Below, piece after piece: positions 1-7,564 of a DNA stretch of 64,000 bases. The notes below the pieces were generated by a model. The model saw nothing but the letters and a program-made list of their open reading frames with translations, ran no database searches and was not told the origin of the DNA. The stretch lies in contig NZ_JASCXN010000005.1 in NCBI RefSeq assembly GCF_030010625.1, positions 1-64,000 on the forward strand, in the 5' to 3' direction. Source of the stretch: Streptomyces sp. CC208A (lineage in GTDB: Bacteria > Actinomycetota > Actinomycetes > Streptomycetales > Streptomycetaceae). Positions within the stretch are counted from its first letter, which is position 1; the number at the start of each line of letters is the position of its first letter. A program made the translations under genes and the position numbers.

Positions 1-99
1 GCTCGGACCGGCCAGCGCCTGCTCGCGCAGGACGTGCAGTTCGGCGACGCGGCCACGTGCGTCGGTGGGCTCGCTCGGGATCTCGTCGACAAGGGTCAT
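1..99 (-). CDS. N-terminus of probable acyl-CoA carboxylase beta subunit (partial)
   Basis: Only the first 33 codons are inside the window; the gene runs off the left edge. The ATG is at 97-99 on the minus strand. The peptide begins MTLVDEIPSEPTDARGRVAE and goes on with a Leu/Glu-rich helix that ends in Gly-Pro-Ser. A short acidic leader followed by a helix of the form GRVAEL-x-LR-x-x-AL-x-GPS is what I remember from carboxyltransferase (beta) subunits of Streptomyces acyl/propionyl-CoA carboxylases, just before the HAKGKLTARERI motif that would lie outside the window. The family assignment is inference from a very short stretch; the catalytic region cannot be seen. It is divergent from the YceI gene. 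Confidence 0.5.
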   Translation of the reverse strand, partial: MTLVDEIPSEPTDARGRVAELHVLREQALAGPS

Positions 100-304
100 G
101 TACCGACCCTACGAAGTCGACCAAGGAAACCCCGCCGTCGACTCCGTACAGTCTCGCGTGTCGATTCCTGGTGGGGCCGGACAGAACCGGGGGGAGCACG
201 GAGCGAGTCCACAGCCCGGAACCCCCTTTGATTGTGGAGACCCCATAAAAGTCAGGCCCCGCCGCGCCGCCGCTGCGCCATCCGGGGGAACCTCGCCAAG
301 GAAA

Positions 305-355
305 GTTGAAACTTGAAGGGAATGGGGTTACCGTCATTCTCGTTGAAGGTTCAAC
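305..355. promoter_or_regulatory. paired GTTGAA-type operator-like motifs upstream of the YceI gene
   Basis: GTTGAAGGTTCAAC at 342-355 is a dyad with perfect 6-bp arms and a 2-bp spacer. A related copy, GTTGAAACTTGAAG, lies at 305-318, with the starts 37 bp apart. The second copy ends 26 bp before the YceI start codon and lies in the 282-bp gap between divergent genes. TTGAA/TTCAA half-sites of this kind are common for MarR-type repressors. Which regulator binds here is not shown, as no MarR gene is next to it. Confidence 0.45.
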
Positions 356-381
356 AACATCCCGGCAAGGAGTGTCACACC

Positions 382-993
382 ATGGGTCTCTTCGGCCGCA
401 AGAACACCGAGTCCGCCGTCGCCACCGCCACCCTCCCCGTGGACCCGGCCCTCGCCGCCCTGACCGGCGAGTACACCATCGACCCGGCGCACAGCAGCAT
501 CGGCTTCACCGTCCGTCACGCGATGGTCACCAACGTCCGCGGTTCCTTCGCCGAGCACGAGGGCACGCTGAAGCTGGACGGCACCGACCCGTCCGCCTCC
601 AGCGCCTCCCTCGACGTCCGGATCGCCTCCGTCGACACCGGCATCGGCGACCGCGACGACCACCTGCGGGGCAGCGACTTCTTCGACGCCGAGCGGTTCC
701 CGCTGATGACCTTCCGTTCCACCGAGGCGGAGCGCCTGGGCGGCGACACGTACCGGATCACCGGCGACCTGACCATCAAGGACGTCACCCGTCCGCTCTC
801 CATCGACCTGGAGTTCAACGGCGCCGCGACGGACGTGTACGGCAACGAGCGCGTCGGCTTCGAGGGCTCCGCCGAGATCCTCCGCTCCGACTGGGGCCTG
901 ACCTGGAACGCGGCCCTGGAGGCCGGCGGCGTCATGGTCAGCGACAAGGTCAAGCTGAACTTCGACATCTCCGCCGTCAAGGTCGCCGCCTGA
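382..993 (+). CDS. YceI family protein
   Basis: A 203-residue protein of the YceI family, small beta-barrel proteins of lipocalin-like fold that bind isoprenoid or amide lipids. After about 25 variable residues the family pattern is clear: GEYTIDPAHSSIGFTVRHAM near residue 30, a central DVRIASVDTGIGDRDDHL segment, FP-x-MTFRST, a TIKDVTRP turn, and a C-terminal LRSDWGLTWN stretch. No signal peptide is visible, so the protein is probably cytoplasmic, unlike Gram-negative periplasmic members. The start at 382 is chosen because AAGGAG lies 9 bp upstream; an upstream in-frame ATG lacks such a site. Expression is probably controlled by the paired GTTGAA dyads just upstream. The ligand is unknown. 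Confidence 0.9.
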   Translation: MGLFGRKNTESAVATATLPVDPALAALTGEYTIDPAHSSIGFTVRHAMVTNVRGSFAEHEGTLKLDGTDPSASSASLDVRIASVDTGIGDRDDHLRGSDFFDAERFPLMTFRSTEAERLGGDTYRITGDLTIKDVTRPLSIDLEFNGAATDVYGNERVGFEGSAEILRSDWGLTWNAALEAGGVMVSDKVKLNFDISAVKVAA

Positions 994-1034
994 CCCCTCC
1001 CCGCGTCTCCCCGCAGGACCCCGGACGCACGAGC

Positions 1035-1071
1035 GCGCCCGCCCTCCGCGATCACAGCGGACGGCGGGCGC
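1035..1071. terminator. intrinsic-type hairpin after the YceI gene
   Basis: An inverted repeat with 15-bp arms (one mismatch) and a 7-base loop, 1035-1049 against 1057-1071, sits between two convergent genes that end at 993 (+) and 1127 (-). It has no U-run, which is usual for Streptomyces terminators. It may serve both genes. Confidence 0.65.
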
Positions 1072-1126
1072 TCGGCGTTCCGGGGCGGCGCCGACCCGGG
1101 CCCCGGGTCCCGGGTCGGCCCCCGGC

Positions 1127-2278
1127 TCAGTCCCGGGCCCGGGCCGCGGCGACCACGGCCTCGATCAGCCGGACGTTCTCCGGCGCGCCCGGGCCGCCCA
1201 TGAAGGCGAAGCGGCGGCGGGTGTAGCTGTAGGAGAGGCCCGTCTCCGGGTCGGCGAAGGACTGTGTGCCGGGGGCGCCGCTGTGGCCGACGGCGAGCGG
1301 GCTCAGGGAGGGGTAGACGGTGGCGAGCGGGACGAGGCCGAGCCCGAAGGCGTTCTCCTCGCCCGTCACGAGGTCGGTGCCCCGGGAGTGGATCCGGGCG
1401 GACTCGGCCAGCGTCCCGGCGGTGAGCAGCGGGGGCCGGCCGTCGAGTCCGGCCGCCACCGCCGCGTACAGCCGGGAGAGGCCCCGCGCGGTGCCGACGC
1501 CGCCGCCGGAGAGCGGCGAGCCGACGTGCACGGCACGGGAGTTCCCGTACTCCACGAGGTCGATCGGGGGTTCGGAGGTCAGTCCGAAGGCGACGGCCAT
1601 GAGGCTGTCGGCGGCGATCGGGTTCTCCTCCAGGAAGGCCCGCTGCACGGGGGTGGGCGCCATCGGCAGCGCGGGGGCGAAGCGGGCTTCGAGCTTCTCG
1701 GGGAGGCCGAGGTGGTAGTCGAGGTCGTACGGCACGCGCAGCCGCTCCTCGTAGTGCTCCTGGACCGTGCGGCCGGTGGCCCGCAGGACCACCTCGCCGA
1801 CCAGGGCGCCGAAGGTGAGGCCGTGGTAGCCGTGGCCGGTGTCCGGCTCCCAGTACGGGCGGTGGGCGGCGAGCCGGGCGGCGACCACCCGGTCGTCGGC
1901 CAGCTCGTCGAGGGTGAAGCCGCCGTCGACCCCGATCGACCCGGACCGGTGCGCGAGCAGGGCCCGCAGGGTGATCTCCCCCTTCCCCTCGGCCGCGTAC
2001 TCCGGCCACCAGGAGGCCACCGTCCGGTCGAGGTCGAGCGCCCCCTCCTGCACGAGGAGGGCGACGACCAGGGAGGTGACCCCCTTGGCGGAGGAGTAGA
2101 GGGCGAGCAGGGAGTCCCCGTCCACGCCGTCCCCGCCCCAGAGGTCCACGACCGGCCGGCCGCGGTGGTGGACGACGAGCTGCGCGCCGCCGTCCCGCGC
2201 CTCGTCCGCGGCGATCCCCGCGAACACCTCCCGTACGGCCTCGAACCCCGGCTCCACCGTGCCGTGGACCTCGCTCAT
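1127..2278 (-). CDS. serine hydrolase of the beta-lactamase/class C (EstB-like) family
   Basis: A 383-residue cytoplasmic-looking serine hydrolase of the beta-lactamase-related family (class C beta-lactamases, D-alanyl-D-alanine carboxypeptidases, family VIII esterases). The nucleophile motif Ser-x-x-Lys is SSAK in the stretch ALYSSAKGVTSLVVALL, about residue 85. A YHGLTFG segment supplies the Tyr-centred second motif near residue 175, and GHSG near residue 330 replaces the KTG box, as in esterase-type members. There is no secretion signal, which argues against an antibiotic-resistance enzyme and for an esterase or amidase with unknown substrate. GGAGG lies 5 bases before the ATG. The gene is monocistronic and convergent with the YceI gene. 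Confidence 0.85.
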   Translation of the reverse strand: MSEVHGTVEPGFEAVREVFAGIAADEARDGGAQLVVHHRGRPVVDLWGGDGVDGDSLLALYSSAKGVTSLVVALLVQEGALDLDRTVASWWPEYAAEGKGEITLRALLAHRSGSIGVDGGFTLDELADDRVVAARLAAHRPYWEPDTGHGYHGLTFGALVGEVVLRATGRTVQEHYEERLRVPYDLDYHLGLPEKLEARFAPALPMAPTPVQRAFLEENPIAADSLMAVAFGLTSEPPIDLVEYGNSRAVHVGSPLSGGGVGTARGLSRLYAAVAAGLDGRPPLLTAGTLAESARIHSRGTDLVTGEENAFGLGLVPLATVYPSLSPLAVGHSGAPGTQSFADPETGLSYSYTRRRFAFMGGPGAPENVRLIEAVVAAARARD

Positions 2279-2416
2279 CGCGTCCTCCCCCTCTGTCCGT
2301 GATCATGTGACGCTCACCTGAACCGCCGGGAGCGCCGTCCCATTCCCCCGGGCCGGACCGCTCACCGGGCCTCGCCCGCCGGGGCGTTGTCAGTGGCGGC
2401 CGTTAGCGTCGGCCGT

Positions 2417-3520
2417 ATGGAAATCCGTATCGACAGCGGCGTGTTGACCGATGCCGTCGCGTGGGCCGCGCGCGTGCTGCCCGCCCGCTCGCCGATGCCC
2501 GTCCTCGGGGGGCTGCTCCTTGAGGCGTCCGAGGGCGGTGGGCTGAGCGTGTCCGGGCTCGACCACGAGGCCTCCGCCCGGGTGGAGGTCGAGGCCGAGA
2601 CGGTGGTCGCCGGGCGGGCGCTTGTGCTCGGGCGGCGGCTGCTCGACATCTGCAAGGTGCTGCCGCGCGGGCGGACCGAGGTGGTCGTGGAGAGCGGCCG
2701 GCTGTCGGTCACCTCGGGCGAGGTCCGCTTCGGCCTCTCGCTGCTGCCGCTCGACGCCTATCCGGCCGCTCCGCCGCTGCCGCCGGTCCTCGGCGAGGTC
2801 GACGGGGCCGCCTTCGCGGAGGCGGTCGGCCAGGTCGCGGCGGCGGCCGGGCGGGACGACTCGCTGCCGGTCCTCACCGGGATACGGATCGCGCTGGACG
2901 GCCCCGTGATGACCCTGGCCGCCACGGACCGCTACCGCTACGCGGTCCGCGCCCTGGAGTGGCACCCCGCCGCGGCCTCCGCGGAACCGGCCGACGTGGT
3001 CGTCCCGGCCCGCCGCCTCACCGAGACCGCCCGCGCCTTCGCGGCCGGGGGCCGGGCCCGGATCGGGCTCGACGCGGGCTCCATCGGCTTCGAGCGGGAC
3101 GGGCTGCGCACCACCACCCGGCTGCTCGACGGCCGGCTCCCCCGCCACGACAAGCTGTTCGCCCTCGGTGACCACGCGGTCGCGGCCACCGGCCGGGCCG
3201 CGCTCGTCGAGGCCGTGCAGCGGGTCGCGGTGGTCGCCGAGGGCGACAGCCCGGTCCAGCTCGCCTTCGACGGGACGGCCCTCCGGCTCCGGGCGGGATA
3301 CGAGGACGACGTGGCCTCCCAGCGGCTGCCCGCCGCACTCGACGGCGCCGAGGCGATGACGGTCGCCTTCAACCCGGGCTATCTGCTCGACGCCCTCACC
3401 CGGTTCACCGCCCCTGAGGTACGGCTCCACCTGCTCGGGCCCGGCCAGCGCGCCCTCCTGACCGACGGCGAGGACGGCCGCCACCGGCACCTGCTGATGT
3501 CGGTGAAGCCGCTGGTCTGA
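2417..3520 (+). CDS. DNA polymerase III beta clamp-like protein (DnaN paralogue)
   Basis: A 367-residue protein with the three-fold repeated architecture of the bacterial sliding clamp, close to the usual length of about 370. Visible clamp features are an N-terminal MEIRIDSGVLTDAVAWAARV helix, a central segment around SLPVLTGIRIALDGPVMTLAATD that begins domain 2, and a C-terminal AFNPGYLLDAL stretch followed by a LLMSVKPLV tail, equivalent to the LLMPVRL end of DnaN. None of the replication-origin neighbours (dnaA, recF, gyrB) is present, so this is probably a second clamp and not the housekeeping dnaN. There is no Shine-Dalgarno site. TAGCGT ends 7 bases before the ATG, which fits a leaderless transcript. 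The role is unknown; lesion bypass or repair is possible. Confidence 0.8.
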   Translation: MEIRIDSGVLTDAVAWAARVLPARSPMPVLGGLLLEASEGGGLSVSGLDHEASARVEVEAETVVAGRALVLGRRLLDICKVLPRGRTEVVVESGRLSVTSGEVRFGLSLLPLDAYPAAPPLPPVLGEVDGAAFAEAVGQVAAAAGRDDSLPVLTGIRIALDGPVMTLAATDRYRYAVRALEWHPAAASAEPADVVVPARRLTETARAFAAGGRARIGLDAGSIGFERDGLRTTTRLLDGRLPRHDKLFALGDHAVAATGRAALVEAVQRVAVVAEGDSPVQLAFDGTALRLRAGYEDDVASQRLPAALDGAEAMTVAFNPGYLLDALTRFTAPEVRLHLLGPGQRALLTDGEDGRHRHLLMSVKPLV

Positions 3521-3536
3521 ACCGCCCGCGGAGGTC

Positions 3537-4889
3537 TCAGAAGCCTCCGCCGCCGAAGTCGCCGCCTCCGAAGCCGCCGAAGTCGCCGCCCCCGCCGAAA
3601 TCGCCGCCGCCTCCGAAGTCCCCTCCGCCGCCGAAATCTCCTCCGCCGCCGAAGTCGTCGCCCTGGAAGTCGGGGCCGCCGTACTCGGTGGCGTAGGCGG
3701 GGGTGGAGAGGGCGGAGCCGAGGAGGGTGCCCATGAGGAGGCCGGGGAGGAGGCCGCCGCCGAAGTAGCCGCCCGCCCAGGGGCCGTAGGCGGGGCCCGC
3801 CTCCCAGTAGGGGCGGCGGCCGGTGTCGGTCTCGACCGTGCGGGCCTGCGGGTCCTCGCCGTCGTCCAGGCGGGCCGCGTCGGCCGCGCAGACCGGGACC
3901 TCGCGGGCCGCCCCGGCGGCCGGGGCCCAGGTGCGGTCCTCGGTGGACGGGCCGTGGCGCGGGTCGAAGAAGCACGGGGGCCTGCGCTCGGGCAGCGGGC
4001 GGGAGTCGCGGCGGGCGTCGAGCACCGCCAGGGCGTACCGGCCGTCGTCCAGGGCCTGGGTCACCCCGCGTACGTCGTGCGGCCGGGTCGCCGAGCCCAT
4101 CAGGGACTTCGCCCGGTCGTAGGAGTCGAGGGCCCGCTCGTAGTCGGCGCGCATCGCCTCGTCGGCGCCGGCCTCGGCGGGGTGGAAGTCGAGCCGTTCC
4201 AGCTCCTCGCCGAAGGCGGTGATGTCCTCGTCGACGACGACCCGGAGCCGCTCCAGGGCGGCCCGCTCCTCCGCCTCCTTGCGCTTCCGCTTGCCGCGCA
4301 CCACCGCGTAGGCGCTCGCGCCGCCGACCGCCGCGACCGCGCCGAGGGTGACGAGACCGGCCACCGGGGCGCCGGGGTCCTGGGCGCCTCCGGCCCAGGC
4401 GGCGGGCGCGGAGCCGCGCATGGCGGGCAGGGCCTGGTCGGCGAAGGCGTTCAGTTCGGTGGCGGCGTCGGCGCCGGGCCGGTCGACGGTGGCGACCATG
4501 TTGGTCACCGCGGCCGGTGACAGCACCCGGCTGTCGCTCTTCGCGTCGAACCGGTCGCCGAGCCGCACCGCGTACACCCCGGCGATGCCGGTCTGCTCCC
4601 GCAGGTTGTCGATGAGCCCCTGCGGCGGGTACTGCGCGCCCTCCGGCAGCACCGCCACGAAGAGGGGCTTGTCCGCGTCCTCGATCCTCTGCGCGAGGGC
4701 GTCCGCCTCGGCCTGCGAGAGCTGGTCGGCGGCGCCGGGGTCCACGTAGACGGGGCCCTGTCGCAGGGCGGCGGCCGCGTCGGGTATGCCCGCGGCCCTG
4801 GCTCCCGCCGATGCGGGGGCCAGGGCCAGGAGCAGCAGGAGGACAAGGCCGGCGAGGGCCGGCCACAGCGCTATCGCCCTGATCCTCAT
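3537..4889 (-). CDS. secreted/membrane protein with Gly-Asp-Phe repeat tail, function unknown
   Basis: A 450-residue protein that I do not recognise beyond its architecture. It starts with a signal peptide or anchor (MRIRAIALWPALAGLVLLLL, ending near ARAAG). A folded extracellular region to about residue 165 follows; its pattern of alternating hydrophobics and FVAVLPEGA recalls TPM-type domains, but this is weak. A second membrane segment (PVAGLVTLGAVAAVGG) lies at about 178-195 and is followed by KRKRKEAEER, a charged helix probably on the cytoplasmic side. The last 60 residues are repeats of the form GGDFGGGG. The gene converges on the clamp-like gene with 16 bases between stops. There is no clear ribosome site at the ATG. 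The Gly-rich tail is encoded by a 15-bp DNA repeat and may vary in length between strains. Confidence 0.75.
   Translation of the reverse strand: MRIRAIALWPALAGLVLLLLLALAPASAGARAAGIPDAAAALRQGPVYVDPGAADQLSQAEADALAQRIEDADKPLFVAVLPEGAQYPPQGLIDNLREQTGIAGVYAVRLGDRFDAKSDSRVLSPAAVTNMVATVDRPGADAATELNAFADQALPAMRGSAPAAWAGGAQDPGAPVAGLVTLGAVAAVGGASAYAVVRGKRKRKEAEERAALERLRVVVDEDITAFGEELERLDFHPAEAGADEAMRADYERALDSYDRAKSLMGSATRPHDVRGVTQALDDGRYALAVLDARRDSRPLPERRPPCFFDPRHGPSTEDRTWAPAAGAAREVPVCAADAARLDDGEDPQARTVETDTGRRPYWEAGPAYGPWAGGYFGGGLLPGLLMGTLLGSALSTPAYATEYGGPDFQGDDFGGGGDFGGGGDFGGGGDFGGGGDFGGFGGGDFGGGGF
3541..3660. repeat. short in-frame tandem repeats encoding the Gly/Asp/Phe tail
   Basis: Imperfect 15-base units of the form GCCGAAGTCGCCGCC, with synonymous variation, run through this stretch. 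They encode GGDFGG-type blocks at the C-terminus of the overlapping gene. The unit length is a multiple of three, so copy-number changes would keep the reading frame. Confidence 0.7.
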
Positions 4890-4951
4890 GGTTCAAAATT
4901 ACCCGAATGGGCTAGAACTAGACATATTGGGCGAAGGTCATCGGGGAGTCG

Positions 4952-6583
4952 TCATTCGGCGGGGTCCACCCCGGCCCGCAGCAGGCCGTAGGTGAAGGCG
5001 TCCTCGATGGCCTGCCAGGAGGCCGCGATCACGTTCTCGCCGACGCCGACGGTCGACCACTCGGCGTTGCCGTCGCTCGTGGTGATGAGGACGCGGGTGG
5101 TGGACTCGGTGCCGTGCCGGCCTTCGAGGATGCGGACCTTGTAGTCGACCAGCTCGAACTTGGCGAGCTGCGGGTAGATCCTCTCCAGGGCGACCCGCAG
5201 GGCGCGGTCGAGCGCGTTGACCGGGCCGTTGCCCTCGGCGGTGGCGAGCATCCGCTCGCCCTTGGCCCACAGCTTGACGGTGGCCTCGTTGGCGTGGGTG
5301 CCGTCGGGGCGGTTCTCGGTGATCGCCCGCCAGGACTCGGTACGGAAGTAGCGCCGGGCCCGGCCCTCGGCCTCGGCCCTGAGCAGCAGCTCGAAGGAGG
5401 CGTCGGCGGCCTCGTACGTGTAGCCCTGGAGCTCGCGCTCCTTGACCCGCTCGACGACCCGGGCGATCAGCGCGCGGTCGCCGCCGAGGTCGACGCCGAG
5501 CTCCTTGCCCTTGAGCTCGATGGAGGCGCGGCCCGCCATGTCGGAGACGAGCATCCGCATGGTGTTGCCGACCAGCTCGGGGTCGATGTGCTGGTAGAGG
5601 TCGGGGTCGACCTTGATGGCGGAGGCGTGCAGGCCGGCCTTGTGGGCGAAGGCGGAGACGCCCACGTACGGCTGGTGGGTGGTGGGGGTGAGGTTGACGA
5701 CCTCGGCGATGGCGTGCGAGATCCGGGTCATCTCGGCGAGGGCGCCCTCGGGCAGCACCTTCTTGCCGTACTTGAGCTCCAGGGCCGCGACGACGGGGAA
5801 GAGGTTGGCGTTGCCGACCCGCTCGCCGTAGCCGTTGGCGGTGCACTGCACGTGGGTGGCGCCCGCGTCGACGGCGGCGAGGGTGTTGGCGACGGCGCAG
5901 CCGGTGTCGTCCTGGGCGTGGATGCCGAGCCGGGCGCCGGTGTCGGCGAGGACGGTGGCGACGACGGCCTGGATCTGGGCGGGCAGCATGCCGCCGTTGG
6001 TGTCGCAGAGGATGACGACGTCGGCGCCGGCCTCGTGCGCGGTGCGGACGACGGCCTTGGCGTAGTCGGGGTTCGCCTTGTAGCCGTCGAAGAAGTGCTC
6101 GCAGTCGACGAAGACCCGGCGGCCTTGGGCGCGCAGGTGGGAGACGGTGTCGCGGACCATCTCCAGGTTCTCGTCGAGGGTGGTGCGCAGGGCCAGTTCG
6201 ACGTGCCGGTCGTGGGACTTGGCCACCAGGGTGATCACCGGGGCGCCGGAGTCGAGCAGCGCCCTGACCTGCGGGTCGTCGGCGGCGGTGCCGCCGGCCC
6301 TGCGGGTGGCGCCGAAGGCGACGAGCTGCGCGTTCCTGAACGCGATCTCCTGCCGGGCGCGGGCGAAGAACTCGGTGTCGCGCGGGTTGGCTCCGGGCCA
6401 GCCGCCCTCGATGAAGCCGACGCCGAACTCGTCGAGGTACCGGGCGATGGTCAGCTTGTCCGCGACGGTGAGGTTGATGCCCTCACGCTGGGCTCCGTCG
6501 CGGAGCGTCGTGTCGAAGACGTGGAAGCTGTCGTCGGCCGGGCCGGCGCCCGGGCGGGGGTTCTCGCCGTTCTCGGTGGTCAT
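4952..6583 (-). CDS. cimA: citramalate synthase (CimA/LeuA-type)
   Basis: A 543-residue cytoplasmic enzyme of the isopropylmalate/citramalate synthase family. The predicted reaction is condensation of pyruvate with acetyl-CoA to (R)-citramalate, the threonine-independent entry to 2-ketobutyrate and isoleucine. The TIM-barrel start VFDTTLRDGAQREGINLTVA near residue 25 carries the metal-binding Asp. GIHAQDDTGCAVANTLAA is in the place of the family His-x-His/Asn motif, and YVGVSAFAHKAGLHASAI marks the second signature. The C-terminal 150 residues form the LeuA dimerisation/allosteric domain. The CimA-type length and the AFAHKAGLH pattern favour citramalate over isopropylmalate. The ATG at 6583 has AGGAG 11 bases upstream; a longer reading frame lacks one. 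A terminator-type hairpin at 6686-6711 lies in its leader and may attenuate it. Confidence 0.85.
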   Translation of the reverse strand: MTTENGENPRPGAGPADDSFHVFDTTLRDGAQREGINLTVADKLTIARYLDEFGVGFIEGGWPGANPRDTEFFARARQEIAFRNAQLVAFGATRRAGGTAADDPQVRALLDSGAPVITLVAKSHDRHVELALRTTLDENLEMVRDTVSHLRAQGRRVFVDCEHFFDGYKANPDYAKAVVRTAHEAGADVVILCDTNGGMLPAQIQAVVATVLADTGARLGIHAQDDTGCAVANTLAAVDAGATHVQCTANGYGERVGNANLFPVVAALELKYGKKVLPEGALAEMTRISHAIAEVVNLTPTTHQPYVGVSAFAHKAGLHASAIKVDPDLYQHIDPELVGNTMRMLVSDMAGRASIELKGKELGVDLGGDRALIARVVERVKERELQGYTYEAADASFELLLRAEAEGRARRYFRTESWRAITENRPDGTHANEATVKLWAKGERMLATAEGNGPVNALDRALRVALERIYPQLAKFELVDYKVRILEGRHGTESTTRVLITTSDGNAEWSTVGVGENVIAASWQAIEDAFTYGLLRAGVDPAE

Positions 6584-6685
6584 GACTGTGTTGGCTCCTG
6601 TCGGATGTGGCTCCGGAAGGTCTGGATCCACTTGCCCCCATTCTCACGCGCCGTCCGTCTCCGGCGTGGGTGGGGCCGGAAAACG

Positions 6686-6711
6686 AAAAAACCCCTCGCG
6701 GGTGCGAGAGG
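6686..6711 (-). terminator. intrinsic terminator/possible attenuator in front of cimA
   Basis: On the minus strand this is an 8-bp stem (one G-U pair) with a 4-base loop followed by six U residues, a textbook factor-independent terminator. Most other terminators in the window lack a U-run; the only other one with it is the ilvB attenuator. It lies 103 bases before the cimA start codon and 215 bases after the TetR stop. It is therefore either the end of the upstream urease/agmatine operon or, more interestingly, an attenuator for cimA. Confidence 0.75.
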
Positions 6712-6767
6712 TCTGCGCGCGGGTCTGGGGCACGGTGGCCGCTGCCGCGGGGGTGGGGTCCCGGGGT

Positions 6768-6824
6768 TCAGCGGTCACTGCGGACCGGCGCGCCGCTGCC
6801 GATAATCATCGTGGTAGCAAGCAC
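6768..6824 (-). CDS. possible cimA leader peptide with adjacent Ile codons
   Basis: A short reading frame, GTG at 6824 or ATG at 6809, ends at 6768 and precedes the U-run terminator. It encodes MLATTMIIGSGAPVRSDR (or MIIGSGAPVRSDR). Two consecutive isoleucine codons, one of them the rare ATT, follow the internal Met. A small hairpin (CGGTC/GACCG) lies near its stop. This is the order expected of an attenuation leader for an isoleucine-biosynthetic gene. Against it, there is no convincing ribosome site, and a possible extended -10 (TACCAC at 6811-6816) would start the transcript inside the frame. Speculative. Confidence 0.35.
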   Translation of the reverse strand: MLATTMIIGSGAPVRSDR

Positions 6825-6925
6825 GCTCGCAGTCTGCCACAGGCCCGCGCGGCCCCGGACCCGGATCTCACGATGCGGAATCCGGGACGCGGGCGCCCCG
6901 AGGCGGAACATGGTGACGGTCACGG

Positions 6926-7555
6926 TCACGGCATGAGGGTCTCGTCGATGAACTCCCGCACCTGCGCGAGGACCTGGCTCCGTCCCGTACCGGGCAGTCC
7001 GACGGCGACGTGCACGCTGTAGCCGTCCAGGAGGGCGCGCATCCGGGTGGCGAAGCGGTCCGGGTCCACGCGCCGGAACTCGCCGCGCGAGACGCCCTCG
7101 GCGAGGATCGCGACGAGGTCCCGGTGCCAGGCCCCCTCGATGGCGGCCTGGCGGGCGCGGGCGTCCTCGGCGGCGTTCTGCGAGCGGTTCCAGACCTCCA
7201 GCCAGAGCGTCCAGTGCGGGTCGCGCGGCCCGTCCGGCACGTACACCTCGACGTATCCGTCGAGCCGCTCGCGCACGGTCCCCGGCCGGGAGAGCAGCGC
7301 TCCCCGCTCGGCCCCGAGCCGCCCCTCGCTCCACTCCAGCGTCTGGAGCAGCAGTTCGTCCTTGGTGCGGAAGTAGTAGAGCAGGTGGCCGCTGCTCATC
7401 CCGACCTGCCGGCCGAGCCCGGCCATGGTCAGCCCGTCGAGTCCCCGCTCGGCCACGGTGTCCATGGCCGCCGCGAAGACGTCCTCGCGGGGCGGGGCGG
7501 GGTGGTTGCGCCGACGGGGCGCGGGGGCCGGGACCGGGTCGTTGCTCTGACTCAC
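6926..7555 (-). CDS. TetR/AcrR-family regulator of the urease-agmatine cluster
   Basis: A 209-residue TetR repressor. The N-terminal helix-turn-helix is plain at about residues 25-70, ending in GMSSGHLLYYFRTKDELLL. The C-terminal ligand domain resembles the BetI/TetR_C_6 type often found with amine or nucleobase metabolism. It is the last gene of the minus-strand run urease gamma/beta, urease alpha, agmatine deiminase, regulator, and follows agmatine deiminase by 9 bases. The GTG start has no ribosome site; TAGAAC ends 6 bases upstream, so an internal leaderless promoter is possible. It is the best candidate to bind the twin 18-bp sites at 11021-11117 in the cluster's divergent promoter region. 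The ligand could be agmatine, another amine or a nucleobase; this is inference. Confidence 0.85.
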   Translation of the reverse strand: MSQSNDPVPAPAPRRRNHPAPPREDVFAAAMDTVAERGLDGLTMAGLGRQVGMSSGHLLYYFRTKDELLLQTLEWSEGRLGAERGALLSRPGTVRERLDGYVEVYVPDGPRDPHWTLWLEVWNRSQNAAEDARARQAAIEGAWHRDLVAILAEGVSRGEFRRVDPDRFATRMRALLDGYSVHVAVGLPGTGRSQVLAQVREFIDETLMP

Positions 7556-7564
7556 TCGTATGTT

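Noticed and set aside
5114..6805. Plus-strand frame over cimA
   Set aside because: Antisense shadow of an enzyme with complete family motifs.
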